Assembly (NCBI GenBank): GCA_043755815.1
Contig: JAYUSF010000220.1
Coordinates: 1-64,000, forward strand
Length of the DNA stretch: 64,000 bases
From: CAIWAH01 sp043755815
GTDB taxonomy: Bacteria > Verrucomicrobiota > Verrucomicrobiia > Limisphaerales > UBA9464
Direction: 5' to 3'
Within the stretch, counting starts at the first letter, position 1; each line of letters opens with the position of its first letter. The position numbers and the translations under genes were made by a program. Under the pieces are notes generated by a model, which was not told the DNA's origin, ran no database searches, and saw only the letters and a list, made by a program, of their open reading frames with translations. Positions 26,492 to 34,382 of the stretch are shown one piece after another.

Positions 26492-28687
26492 ATGCTTCTC
26501 ACCGACGCCGAGCTGCACTCGCTCACCGGGCTCGTTCATCAATCGCCCCACACGCTCCTCGGACTGCATCCGCTGGGCGATGGTTCCGGGCTGGTCGCGC
26601 GGGCGCAAATTCCCGACGCCGCCAAGGTTGAACTGGTGCCGGTGCATGACGTTTCGAAGCCGAAGATCGCGCTGAAGCGGATCGGGGAGACGGCGGTGTT
26701 TGAAGGCACGACGAAGAAGGCCAGCGAGGTCTACGCCTATGACCTCGTCATCACCTGGGGCGACGGCACCAAGACCCAGGGACGCGACCCGTTCTCCTTC
26801 TGGCCGACCGTCGGTGAAACCGACCTGCACCTCTTCGGCGAAGGCAATCACCGCAAGTTGGGCGACGTTCTTGGCGCGCAGTTGAAGACGCTCGACGGCG
26901 TTCCGGGCACCGGCTTCGCCGTCTGGGCACCCAACGCGCGGCGCGTTTCCGTCATCGGCAGCTTCAACGGTTGGGACGGCCGCCGCCATCCCATGCGCCT
27001 GCTCGGTTCGTCCGGCGTGTGGGAGATCTTCGTGCCCGGCGTCACGGAAGGCGCGCTCTACAAGTTCGAGATCCTCGACGCGCAGGGGAATCTGAAGGTG
27101 AACACCGACCCGTTTGGCGCGCTCTTCGAGCAGCCGCCCAAGCAGGCCGCCATCGTCTGGAACACCAAGAAGTTCCAGTGGAGCGACGCGGCGTGGCTGG
27201 AGCAGCGCACCAAGACCAACTCGCTTAAGGCGCCGATGAGCATCTACGAGGTCCATCTTGGCTCCTGGCGCCGGAAGTCCGGCTGGGAAGCCCTCGGCTA
27301 CCGCGAACTCGCCGGACCGCTGGTGGACTACGTGCGGAAGCTCGGCTTCACTCATGTCGAATTCCTGCCGCTGGCCGAGCACGCCTACTACCCAAGCTGG
27401 GGCTATCAGGTCACCGGGTTCTACGCGCCCACCAGCCGTTACGGCACCCCCGAGGATTTCCAGTTCCTGGTCAACGCCCTGCATGAGGCCGGCATCGGCG
27501 TGCTCGTGGACTGGGTGCCAGCGCACTTCCCGCGTGACACCTGGGCCCTCGCGCAGTTCGACGGCACCGCGCTCTTCGAGCACGCCGATCCGCGTCAGGG
27601 CGCGCATCAGGACTGGGGCACGCTCATCTTCAACTACGGCCGCAACGAGGTCAGAAACTTCCTCGCCGCCAACGCGCTGCACTGGTGCGAACGCTTCCAC
27701 ATCGACGGCCTGCGCGTGGATGCCGTCGCCTCGATGCTCTACCTCGACTACTCGCGCAAGGAGGGCGAATGGATTCCCAACCAGTTCGGTGGCCGCGAGA
27801 ATTTGGAGGCCATCGAGTTCCTCAAGCACTTCAACCACCTCATCGGCACTGAACATCCCGGCGTCGTCACGATCGCCGAGGAAAGCACGGCCTTCCCGAT
27901 GGTCTCGCGCCCGCCTTGGCTCGGCGGGCTCGGCTTCAACCTCAAGTGGAACATGGGCTGGATGCATGACACGCTCGGCTACTTCGGCCGCGATCCGATC
28001 TACCGCCGGTTCCACCAGAACGACCTCACGTTCGCGATGCTCTATCAGGGCCACGAGAATTTTGTGCTGCCGCTCTCGCACGACGAGGTCGTCCACGGCA
28101 AGGGCTCGCTCCGCCAGCGCATGCCCGGCGACGACTGGCAGGCCGCCGCGAACCTCCGCGCGCTACTGGGCTACCAGTGGCTCTTCCCCGGCAAGAAGCT
28201 CCTCTTCATGGGCCAGGAATTTGGCCAGTCCGCCGAATGGAATTCCGCCACGGAACTCGACTGGTGGCTCCTCGAAGCCGGCCCCTTCCACGCCGGTATC
28301 CAGAAGTGGATGGGCGACCTCAACGCCTTCTACCAGGGCGAACCTGCCCTCTGGCGCGGCGACTATGAGCAGGATGGATTCTGGTGGGTGGACTGCGGTG
28401 ATCACGCCAACAGCGTGCTGACCTTCATCCGCCACGACCGCGAGTCCGGCTCCCACGTCCTCGCCGTGCTGAATCTCACGCCCAATCTCCTGAGCGGCTA
28501 CCGCATTGGCCTGCCCAAGCCCGGCTGCTGGCGCGAAGTGCTGAACAGCGATGCCGGCATCTACGCCGGCAGCAACCAGGGTAATCCGCTGGGCGTGACC
28601 GCCGAGGATTACGCGGTGCAGAACCAGCGTTACTCCGCGATGTTCACGCTGCCGCCGCTGAGCGTGAGCGTGTTCAAGGCGGAGTGA
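26492..28687 (+). CDS. glgB: 1,4-alpha-glucan branching enzyme
   Basis: 731 residues from the ATG at 26492 (E. coli GlgB 728); the frame is open upstream but reaches into the duplicated glutamine synthetase tail. It transfers short alpha-1,4-glucan chains to alpha-1,6 positions in glycogen. A CBM48-type domain (about 115-210, TGFAVWAPNARRVSVIGSFN) precedes the GH13 barrel (SIYEVHLGSWRR onward). The catalytic triad is visible: Asp410 in GLRVDAVAS, Glu463 in IAEEST and Asp531 in LSHDEVVHGK, each 5 beyond the E. coli numbers. The last ~124 bp recur at 30569-30693. No glgA or glgC is adjacent. Confidence 0.96.
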   Translation: MLLTDAELHSLTGLVHQSPHTLLGLHPLGDGSGLVARAQIPDAAKVELVPVHDVSKPKIALKRIGETAVFEGTTKKASEVYAYDLVITWGDGTKTQGRDPFSFWPTVGETDLHLFGEGNHRKLGDVLGAQLKTLDGVPGTGFAVWAPNARRVSVIGSFNGWDGRRHPMRLLGSSGVWEIFVPGVTEGALYKFEILDAQGNLKVNTDPFGALFEQPPKQAAIVWNTKKFQWSDAAWLEQRTKTNSLKAPMSIYEVHLGSWRRKSGWEALGYRELAGPLVDYVRKLGFTHVEFLPLAEHAYYPSWGYQVTGFYAPTSRYGTPEDFQFLVNALHEAGIGVLVDWVPAHFPRDTWALAQFDGTALFEHADPRQGAHQDWGTLIFNYGRNEVRNFLAANALHWCERFHIDGLRVDAVASMLYLDYSRKEGEWIPNQFGGRENLEAIEFLKHFNHLIGTEHPGVVTIAEESTAFPMVSRPPWLGGLGFNLKWNMGWMHDTLGYFGRDPIYRRFHQNDLTFAMLYQGHENFVLPLSHDEVVHGKGSLRQRMPGDDWQAAANLRALLGYQWLFPGKKLLFMGQEFGQSAEWNSATELDWWLLEAGPFHAGIQKWMGDLNAFYQGEPALWRGDYEQDGFWWVDCGDHANSVLTFIRHDRESGSHVLAVLNLTPNLLSGYRIGLPKPGCWREVLNSDAGIYAGSNQGNPLGVTAEDYAVQNQRYSAMFTLPPLSVSVFKAE

Positions 28688-28688
28688 G
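28565..28688. repeat. glgB 3'-end repeat, copy 1
   Basis: The last ~41 codons of glgB. The same sequence, with about seven substitutions and one inserted base, is found at 30569-30693. Copy 1 is the functional end of the gene. Confidence 0.93.
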
Positions 28689-28730
28689 CCGGCAGTTTAG
28701 ATCCACCAAGCACGGAGATCGCTCGCCACC

Positions 28731-29000
28731 ATGGATGCCCCGGAACTGTTATTGGCCTTTTTTGCAGTCATGGGCCTGCTTCTGGTGATCTTCGCCTCAT
28801 CGGTTGCGAGGCTGCTTCGGTCGTTGTCGGCGATCGCGTTCAAACAGCCCAGCCAGCAATGGCCTTTGGCGAAGGCGATGGTGGGTCTTGTGTTCGAGCC
28901 CCGGCGACTTCCCTTTGTCGTGAGGGCGCTCGGAGTTGCCTATGTGGCGACGGGGATGTTGCTTTTTTTTCTTATAAAGCTGCTACCTCGTCTTGGTTAA
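28731..29000 (+). CDS. Small two-span membrane protein, hypothetical
   Basis: 89 residues. Two hydrophobic segments, LLLAFFAVMGLLLVIFASSV at the front and VVRALGVAYVATGMLLFFLI near the end, flank a basic middle. No family recognised. It starts 43 bp after glgB, inside the first half of the tandem-duplicated segment. Confidence 0.5.
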   Translation: MDAPELLLAFFAVMGLLLVIFASSVARLLRSLSAIAFKQPSQQWPLAKAMVGLVFEPRRLPFVVRALGVAYVATGMLLFFLIKLLPRLG

Positions 29001-29088
29001 GGGCGCGCACGGGATCCAGGTCCGCTCTCTGGCATTGCCGCGCAAACGCCCCCTTGACCGGTTGCCCAACTCGCAACAGAAGTGAGTT

Positions 29089-29313
29089 ATGCTGAATCTG
29101 GAAAATCTCCGGTCCCGGGTGCGCGGTGCCGGCTTCACTCCCTTCACTTTGCACCTGACCGATGGACGGGAGCTTCAGGTGCCGCATCCTGAGTTCATCG
29201 CAGTTAGCCGCAATATCGTTGTGGTGGTGACCGAGGACGGAGTGAGTTTCAGCATTGATCCTCTCCACATCGTCGCAATCTCCGACAGGTCGGCGGCGCC
29301 GACGGCTGGGTAA
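29089..29313 (+). CDS. Small conserved-type protein of unknown function
   Basis: 74 residues, no signal peptide. The pattern TLHLTDGRELQVPHPEFIAV, then NIVVVVTEDG and a terminal IDPLHIVAI, looks like a compact all-beta fold. I recall similar short ORFs in Verrucomicrobia and Planctomycetes near toxin-antitoxin genes, but know no function. It lies between the small membrane protein and an antitoxin-like gene, same strand. Confidence 0.6.
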   Translation: MLNLENLRSRVRGAGFTPFTLHLTDGRELQVPHPEFIAVSRNIVVVVTEDGVSFSIDPLHIVAISDRSAAPTAG

Positions 29314-29398
29314 GATCGTCGGCACATGTTTCTGCGTTGTAGTGAAGGCGGTCCGTTTGCCGGATTGAACCGACGGTTGAATACGACATACTTCCGCC

Positions 29399-29644
29399 AT
29401 GCGACTTGCTGAACTCTTGCCGGCTCTTCGCGAGCTGCCGCGACCGGAGAAGCTGCTCGCGGTGGAATTCCTGAACAACGAACTCGCCCGAGACGCTGAG
29501 CCTGGAGCGACTACAGTCCAGAGTGCCAAACCGGCTGCTTCCGGTGCGATCCATGCCGAAGTGCTGGCCCTTTCCGGCCTCGTCCCGGCCGGCATTGAAG
29601 CCCGGGAAAGCCACATGGAGCACCTGCTGGCCAAGCACCGGTGA
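29399..29644 (+). CDS. Antitoxin-like protein upstream of a truncated PIN toxin
   Basis: 81 residues, largely helical (LAELLPALRELPRPEKLLAVEFLNNEL) with a flexible Ala-rich middle and a C-terminal segment RESHMEHLLAKHR of the kind that occupies a PIN active site. Its stop overlaps the GTG start of a PIN-domain remnant (GTGA), the usual coupling of VapBC pairs. With the toxin broken it is probably an orphan antitoxin. Confidence 0.55.
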   Translation: MRLAELLPALRELPRPEKLLAVEFLNNELARDAEPGATTVQSAKPAASGAIHAEVLALSGLVPAGIEARESHMEHLLAKHR

Positions 29645-29718
29645 AAGTCCTGCTGGATCTCAACGTCCTGCTCGACGTGGTGCAGCAACGGGTGCTGGGA
29701 AGTGAAATGTTCCGCGGG
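29641..29718 (+). pseudogene. Truncated PIN-domain (VapC-type) toxin
   Basis: Starts with a GTG overlapping the antitoxin stop. The first residues, (V)KVLLDLNVLLDVVQQR, are the opening strand of a PIN ribonuclease with its first metal-binding Asp. After about 18 codons the sequence loses all PIN character and meets the 3' end of an oppositely oriented gene. The remaining ~110 residues and the other catalytic acids are gone, so it cannot be an active RNase. Confidence 0.7.
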
Positions 29719-29725
29719 CAGCCGT

Positions 29726-29971
29726 TCAGAACATCTCTTCGCCAAAGGGAAGCTGGCTCGGAAGCAGGAACGTCTTCACCAGTTCACCCTCGCCGCAGAC
29801 GGTCATTCCCGGAAACCGCTTGAACCAAGGCCCCGGCGGCACGGTTGGCTGAGTGTCCAGCCACGAGGCCAACTGCCCGAGCGCACTGGCCGGAATGCGG
29901 CGCTGCTCAATCCGATCCAGCAGGTGTCGCAACACCGCGGGTGGCAGGTTCTGACGACGAACCGTGGGCAT
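29726..29971 (-). CDS. Small protein, second gene of a coupled pair (TA-like)
   Basis: 81 residues, no signal peptide. Helical N-terminal half (LPPAVLRHLLDRIEQRRI), then WLDTQPTVPPGPWFKRFPG and a TVCGEGELVKTFL end. I recall similar Verrucomicrobia proteins without known function. The start shares one base with the stop of the upstream gene (TGATG), indicating translational coupling. Toxin or effector identity is only suggested by the arrangement. Confidence 0.5.
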   Translation of the reverse strand: MPTVRRQNLPPAVLRHLLDRIEQRRIPASALGQLASWLDTQPTVPPGPWFKRFPGMTVCGEGELVKTFLLPSQLPFGEEMF

Positions 29972-30183
29972 CAGCGGCGGCCGTAGAATCCGGTCTCGAT
30001 GGAGTCTCGCAGGACTTGGGCTTCCGCAACGTCGTTGGTCGTTGCCAAGCGTTCTCCCAGAGTGGTCAAGGCGGCGGCGCTCAGCATCCCCTCAGCTTCC
30101 AAACTGCGGGCGAAGCGGATGACTTCAGCCCGCTCCACGGCTGGCAGGGCGACAATCTCGCCGATGATTTGCGTGGCAGTCAT
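29971..30183 (-). CDS. Small antitoxin-like protein, first gene of a coupled pair
   Basis: 70 residues, predicted all helical (TATQIIGEIVALPAVERAEVIRFARSL), with an ERLATTNDVAEAQVLRDSIETGFYGRR end typical of antitoxins that wrap a partner. It overlaps the next gene by one base. No DNA-binding motif is certain. It ends the first half of the duplicated segment before the repeat module. Confidence 0.5.
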   Translation of the reverse strand: MTATQIIGEIVALPAVERAEVIRFARSLEAEGMLSAAALTTLGERLATTNDVAEAQVLRDSIETGFYGRR

Positions 30184-30244
30184 GACCGCAGGCTACTGAA
30201 ACTGGGCGACAGGGTCAAACCGGGTGGACTCAGAAGGAATGCAG

Positions 30245-30571
30245 GCGCATCTGGGCACCGTCGGCTGTGCTCCGCTTGCTGGTGGGGCGAGACTCTGTCG
30301 AGCCCCACCAGCAAGCGGAGCGAGGCGAACGGAGTGAGCATCTCTTCCCCTCGCCCCCGAGACGCTCGCCGCGCTCGCACCGGCTCCGCCGGCAAACAGG
30401 GCTCGACGGAGTCTCGCCCCACCGGGCACGCGCGGTGTTTGACGCGCGAATGCTTGGTGAATGAATGCAACTGCGCAGCGTCGTCGGCTTGAAACAGCTT
30501 CAATGAAATTCCCTGCCTCTGGCCGTCGCCTCTTCGCCATCTTGTCCGCCTTCAGTTTCGCCTGGGCCGCC
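30245..30571. repeat. 327-bp repeat module, copy A (palindromic element plus signal-peptide start)
   Basis: Homologous along its length to 31479-31805. It contains inverted arms of 24 bp at 30281-30304 and 30400-30423 (core gcgagactc/gagtctcgc). It ends with an ATG-led signal-peptide coding stretch (MKFPASGRRLFAILSAFSFA) that has lost its downstream gene and instead joins the second copy of the glgB tail at 30569-30571. Confidence 0.88.
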
Positions 30572-30693
30572 GGCAGCAACCAAGGGCAATCCGCTGGGCG
30601 TGACCGCCGAGGACTACGCGGTGCAGAACCAGCGCTGCTCCGCGATGTTCACGCTCCCGCCGCTGAGCGTGAGTGTGTTCAAGGCGGAGTGAG
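30569..30693. repeat. glgB 3'-end repeat, copy 2 (orphan fragment)
   Basis: 125 bp nearly identical to 28565-28688, including the stop codon, but out of frame with the signal-peptide fragment it is fused to. The next 130 bases (30694-30822) hold no gene I can support. Confidence 0.93.
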
Positions 30694-30822
30694 TTCCGGG
30701 CAGCTTCCTGACGGGCACCGCTCAGTTTGTTGCTGAGTCCATTTCCCAAGCCCCGCGGACCGACAGCGAGTTGCACAGACGTGCGCCCGACCACTTGAAG
30801 CGCTCCACGCTCCGCGCGGGGC

Positions 30823-31125
30823 CTACGCCGCCAAGGGCAGCACGAGCGGCTGGAGCGTCTTGAGTTCCGGGGCCAGCCGGCGCTCGGCTTCGCGCAAGTC
30901 GTAGTGCGCTTGCAGGTTCACGAACCATTGCGCGTCCACCCCCAGGATGTGCGCCAACCGCACCGCAGAGTCCGGCGTCAGCGGCCGGCGGCCGTTGACG
31001 ATCTGCGACAGCGTGGGCTGCGAGATGCCCGTGGCCCGCGCCACGCCCGCCACCGTGAGGTTCAGCGGTTCCAGGAATTCCTCCCGGAGCAGCACGCCCG
31101 GATGTTTCAGCTTCAATGCGTTCAT
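30823..31125 (-). CDS. higA: HigA-family antitoxin (XRE helix-turn-helix)
   Basis: 100 residues from the ATG at 31125. It begins KHPGVLLREEFLEPLNLT, the HigA hallmark, followed by a helix-turn-helix (VAGVARATGISQPTLSQIVNG) and the RRPLTPDSAVRLAHILG block. HigA neutralises HigB and represses the operon. As usual for the family the toxin gene comes first; it ends 4 bp upstream. Confidence 0.93.
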   Translation of the reverse strand: MNALKLKHPGVLLREEFLEPLNLTVAGVARATGISQPTLSQIVNGRRPLTPDSAVRLAHILGVDAQWFVNLQAHYDLREAERRLAPELKTLQPLVLPLAA

Positions 31126-31129
31126 GGCT

Positions 31130-31411
31130 TCAATGGTAGTCCACAATCTCCACGTCGTGCGCGTTGCCCGCCTGCCAGCGGAAGCACAGCCGCCACTGGT
31201 CGTTCAGCCGCAGGCTGTGCTGCCCCTTGCGGTCGCCCTTCAGGGCTTCCAGCCGGTTGCCCGGCGGCACCCGCAAATCTTCCAGCCGGGTGACCGTATG
31301 GAGCAGTTGCAGCCGGTCCAACGCCTTCTGCTGGATGCCGGGCGGCAGGCGTCTGGACCGTTCCGCCCGCCAGATGCGCTCGGTTTCCTTGTCGGCAAAG
31401 CTGACAATCAC
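31130..31411 (-). CDS. higB: HigB-family toxin (RelE/ParE fold)
   Basis: 93 residues from a GTG at 31411. Features: IVSFADKETERIW at the start, PPGIQQKALDRLQLL, PPGNRLEALKGDRKGQ, SLRLNDQWRLCFRW and the final VEIVDYH, the complete pattern of HigB ribosome-dependent mRNA interferases. No truncation is seen, so the pair may be active. It occupies the second half of the duplicated segment. Confidence 0.93.
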   Translation of the reverse strand: MIVSFADKETERIWRAERSRRLPPGIQQKALDRLQLLHTVTRLEDLRVPPGNRLEALKGDRKGQHSLRLNDQWRLCFRWQAGNAHDVEIVDYH

Positions 31412-31478
31412 TCCGCCGCACCGTTTCTCCGCAGCGCCAATTCGTCAAACGAATAGAACGGACGCGTCCCGGCCAGGG

Positions 31479-31805
31479 CGCATCTGGACACCGAACGCAG
31501 CGCTCCGCCTCTTGGTGGGGCGAGACTCCGTCGAGCCCACGAACGAGCGTAGCGAGGCGAACGGAGTGAGCATCTCCTCCCCGCGCCCCGAAATGCTCGC
31601 TGCGCTCGCGCCGGCTCCGCCGGCAGACAAGGCTCGACGGAGTCTCGCCCCACCGGGCACGCACGGTGTTTGGTGCGCACAAATGCTTGGTGAATAAATG
31701 CAACTACCGTGGCTTCGTCGGCTTGAAACTGCTTCAATGAAATTCTCCGCCTTCATCCTGCGCCTCTTCGCCACCCTGTCCGCCTTCAGCCTCGCCTGGG
31801 CCGCC
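31479..31805. repeat. 327-bp repeat module, copy B (palindromic element plus signal-peptide start)
   Basis: Same length as copy A at 30245-30571 and roughly 85% alike by eye. The inverted arms at 31514-31537 and 31631-31654 are perfect 24-bp complements. The module ends inside the signal peptide of the pectate-lyase-like gene, here still joined to its coding sequence. Confidence 0.88.
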
Positions 31806-32990
31806 GAAAGCACCGCACCCTTCGGCCAGCTCAAGAACCTTCGCGAGTTTGGCGTCGCGCCGACCAATTCACCCGCCGCCAACAAGGCCGCGCTCCAGCA
31901 GGCGATTGACTGGGCGGCCCCGCGCGGCGCGGCACTGTTTCTGGAGCCGTCGGACGAGCCGTATCCGGTGGACGGCGGGCTCGTGCTCCGCATGAACGTC
32001 TCGCTCATCGGCGTGCATGGCCCGGTCGGACGCGGCACCCGACATCCCGCCAAGCCGCAGCCGGTCGGCAGTGTCTTCCGCATCACCGACACGACGAACG
32101 TCTTCCTCACCGTCGAATCCGCCACGCAGGTCCGCGGGCTTCAGTTCTGGTATCCGGACCAAACCATCGACGATCCGGCGAAGCTCATCCGCTATCCCGC
32201 AACGATCCAGGTTTCGCAGACCCGCGCGGCGCAGGGCGTGACACTTTCGTGCCTGACCTTCTACGGCGAATGGCTCGCGATGGACTTCAACTCCAAGCCG
32301 CCGCACATCTGCGAGCAGATCCTGTTCGAGCACTGCTACGGTTATCCGCTCGGCGGCGAATTCATCCGCCTCGACTACTGCTACGACATCCCGCGGATTC
32401 TCCACTGCCATGTAAACCCGTCGAACCAGCGCTTCATCCGCGGCGGCTACAGCAAGTCGGTGATCGATGCCGTGGTCGCGCAGAAGACCTTCACCTACGC
32501 CATCAATCATACCGACAACGCGGTGCTGATGGACGTGTTCACCTTCGGCGTTTACGGCGGCGTCTATCTCGGATCGGCGACCTACGGGCAGCTTACGCAG
32601 TTCAACCTCGATTGTGTGACCGTGGGCATCCACAAGCTCGGCGACGGCACGTTCAACCGGAATTGGCAGATCGCGCAGGGTTCGATCATCGCCAACACCG
32701 GCCCGCGCGTGGAAGACGTGCATCCGATCATCATCGAAGGCCAGGGCCACACCGCGCTGGCCAACGTGGAATGCTTCTCCGGCGGCAACGGCGCGCTCAC
32801 GACGCTGAACCAGTCGCAGGACTTCCTGCTCGTGCGTGGCGACAGGAAACTCACCGTGAGCCTGGTCGGCTGCCGGATGCGCAACTACGTCGCCGACTCG
32901 CCGCTGACGCTGCTGAACCCCAAGGCGCTGGTGCAGGCGACCGTCTGCGTGGACAAGCGTGAAGAAGCGTGGAGCTGGCCGGTGCGGTGA
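31737..32990 (+). CDS. Exported pectate-lyase-like beta-helix protein
   Basis: 417 residues from the ATG at 31737. A signal peptide (FILRLFATLSAFSLAWA) is followed by a Pectate_lyase_3-type opening: LREFGVAPTNSPAANKAALQQAIDWA, then repeated short strands with stacked Asn/Gly and YPVDGGLVLRMNVSLIGVHG, as in right-handed beta-helix polysaccharide-active proteins. No GH28 catalytic Asp triad was identified, so lyase, epimerase or binding roles remain open. Its first 69 bases have a second copy at ~30503-30571. Confidence 0.78.
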   Translation: MKFSAFILRLFATLSAFSLAWAAESTAPFGQLKNLREFGVAPTNSPAANKAALQQAIDWAAPRGAALFLEPSDEPYPVDGGLVLRMNVSLIGVHGPVGRGTRHPAKPQPVGSVFRITDTTNVFLTVESATQVRGLQFWYPDQTIDDPAKLIRYPATIQVSQTRAAQGVTLSCLTFYGEWLAMDFNSKPPHICEQILFEHCYGYPLGGEFIRLDYCYDIPRILHCHVNPSNQRFIRGGYSKSVIDAVVAQKTFTYAINHTDNAVLMDVFTFGVYGGVYLGSATYGQLTQFNLDCVTVGIHKLGDGTFNRNWQIAQGSIIANTGPRVEDVHPIIIEGQGHTALANVECFSGGNGALTTLNQSQDFLLVRGDRKLTVSLVGCRMRNYVADSPLTLLNPKALVQATVCVDKREEAWSWPVR

Positions 32991-33134
32991 CTTGGGGGGC
33001 GGGACTACCCCAGTGGCAGCGCGTTCCGCGATGAAGCACGGCTTGCCTTGCCACCGGGGTCCCGGAGTGGTGGTCGCCAACTTTCCTGAGGCGGGGGCTT
33101 GCCTCCATTCCCTCCCTCGCCAAATTGACCGCCC

Positions 33135-34166
33135 GTGATCTCGCGTCGCAGATTCATGCAGGCCACGCCAGTGGCGCTCGGTTCCCTCCTGGCGGCACCG
33201 TCGCTCCTCGGGGCCGAAACGACGGCGACCCCGCCCGTCATCGGCCGTAGCACCCGTCCGGCCCGGGCGGGTGATGGCGTCGCCACGCTGGATCACGGAC
33301 GCCGCCAGGGACTCCGGCTCCTCCAGTTCACCGACAACCACTTCTTTTGCGGCGTGAAGGAGGGAATGGAAATCATCGGCGATGACCGCGCGACGGAACG
33401 CGACTGGCAGAGCTTCGTCCGCCACTTCCAGCCCGACCTCATCGTGGCAACCGGTGACCTCTGGCACGATAACCCCGGCGGCCGCGGCCAGGCCACGCTC
33501 GAACACGTCCTGCCGAAGCTCGCCGCGCTCGGCGTTCCGTGGGCCACCTGCTGGGGCAACCACGACCAACTCGATGACTACCAGCGCGGACACGACGCCC
33601 TCGAAGCCGCCCGCCACTCGCTCTACCGCGGTGGCGCCACGCACGGCGACTACCGGATCGAAGTCCGCACCACCGACGCCACGGGCGCCGACCGGCCCGC
33701 GGTGCAGTTGTTCTTGCTGAACAGCAACCAGTTCGGCCTCGGCGACTGGCAGCTCGCCGCGCTCGGGCGCATGCAGGCGGAACTTTCCCGCACGGCCACC
33801 ATCCCGTTGCCGGCGCTGGCCTTCTTCCACATTCCACTGCTTGACCAGAAGACGCTCTTCCGCCCCAAGGTGATCGCGGGGCTCTGTCACGAGGAGGTCT
33901 GCCACGAGCAGGAATCCGGTCGCGCCTTGCCCGCGCTTGCCGAGGGACATGCCCTCCGCGCCACCTTCTGCGGCCACGACCACGTCAACGACTATGCCGT
34001 GCGCGCCCGCGACGTGGACCTCGTTTACGGCCGCGCGACCGGCCATGCGGGTTACGGCGGCGACCAGGTCCGCAAGGGCGCCAAACTCATTGAACTCGAC
34101 TTTGCCACCGGCGCCTACACCCAGACCACCGTCTTCGCCGACGGCACGCGCTGGAAGCCGGTGTGA
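33135..34166 (+). CDS. Tat-exported metallophosphoesterase
   Basis: 343 residues from a GTG at 33135. The N-terminus SRRRFMQATPVALGSLLAAP is a twin-arginine signal. The calcineurin-like metal motifs are in order: FTDNHF, ATGDLWHDN, GNHDQ, FFHIPLLD and CGHDH. Such enzymes hydrolyse phosphomono- or diesters in the periplasm with two metal ions. The first motif has Asn where D-x-H is typical (TDNH still has Asp and His). It follows the pectate-lyase-like gene by 144 bp. Confidence 0.9.
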   Translation: MISRRRFMQATPVALGSLLAAPSLLGAETTATPPVIGRSTRPARAGDGVATLDHGRRQGLRLLQFTDNHFFCGVKEGMEIIGDDRATERDWQSFVRHFQPDLIVATGDLWHDNPGGRGQATLEHVLPKLAALGVPWATCWGNHDQLDDYQRGHDALEAARHSLYRGGATHGDYRIEVRTTDATGADRPAVQLFLLNSNQFGLGDWQLAALGRMQAELSRTATIPLPALAFFHIPLLDQKTLFRPKVIAGLCHEEVCHEQESGRALPALAEGHALRATFCGHDHVNDYAVRARDVDLVYGRATGHAGYGGDQVRKGAKLIELDFATGAYTQTTVFADGTRWKPV

Positions 34167-34382
34167 GCTGAGTGCCGATTTCCGATCCCGCGTGTTGCGA
34201 AAGGGCCGAGGCCCCGCCCTTCAGCGCACGCGTCCCGCCTCCACCCAATCGGCAGCGGTAGAGCGCAAGCACTCAGGTTAGCGCTCATTCAGGCGTCAGG
34301 CGGAAAGGATGCCGCGATGTGCCGGCAATTCCGTAGCTCGGGCCGTTTGGTGCTTCCGGGGAATGATTGGCGGCGCAATGGC
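34167..34382. other. Convergent intergenic region
   Basis: Between the phosphoesterase and the sigma factor ends. A short inverted repeat (aagggc/gccctt, about 34200-34220) could be a weak transcription stop but has no T-run. No gene is supported. Confidence 0.3.

Noticed and set aside
26366..28096. 576-codon minus-strand open frame opposite glgB
   Set aside because: Shadow of glgB third-position GC; no motif and no start signal.
30461..30736. 91-codon frame starting with a signal peptide
   Set aside because: It is the duplicated signal-peptide start fused out of frame to the glgB tail copy; after the junction it has no protein character.
30245..31805. Possible CRISPR array or integron from repeated segments
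   Set aside because: Only two long copies 1.2 kb apart, with no short regular repeats and spacers and no cas or integrase gene.
31869..34046. 725-codon minus-strand open frame opposite the pectate-lyase-like and phosphoesterase genes
   Set aside because: Spans two well-supported genes on the other strand and the gap between them; no recognisable domain.
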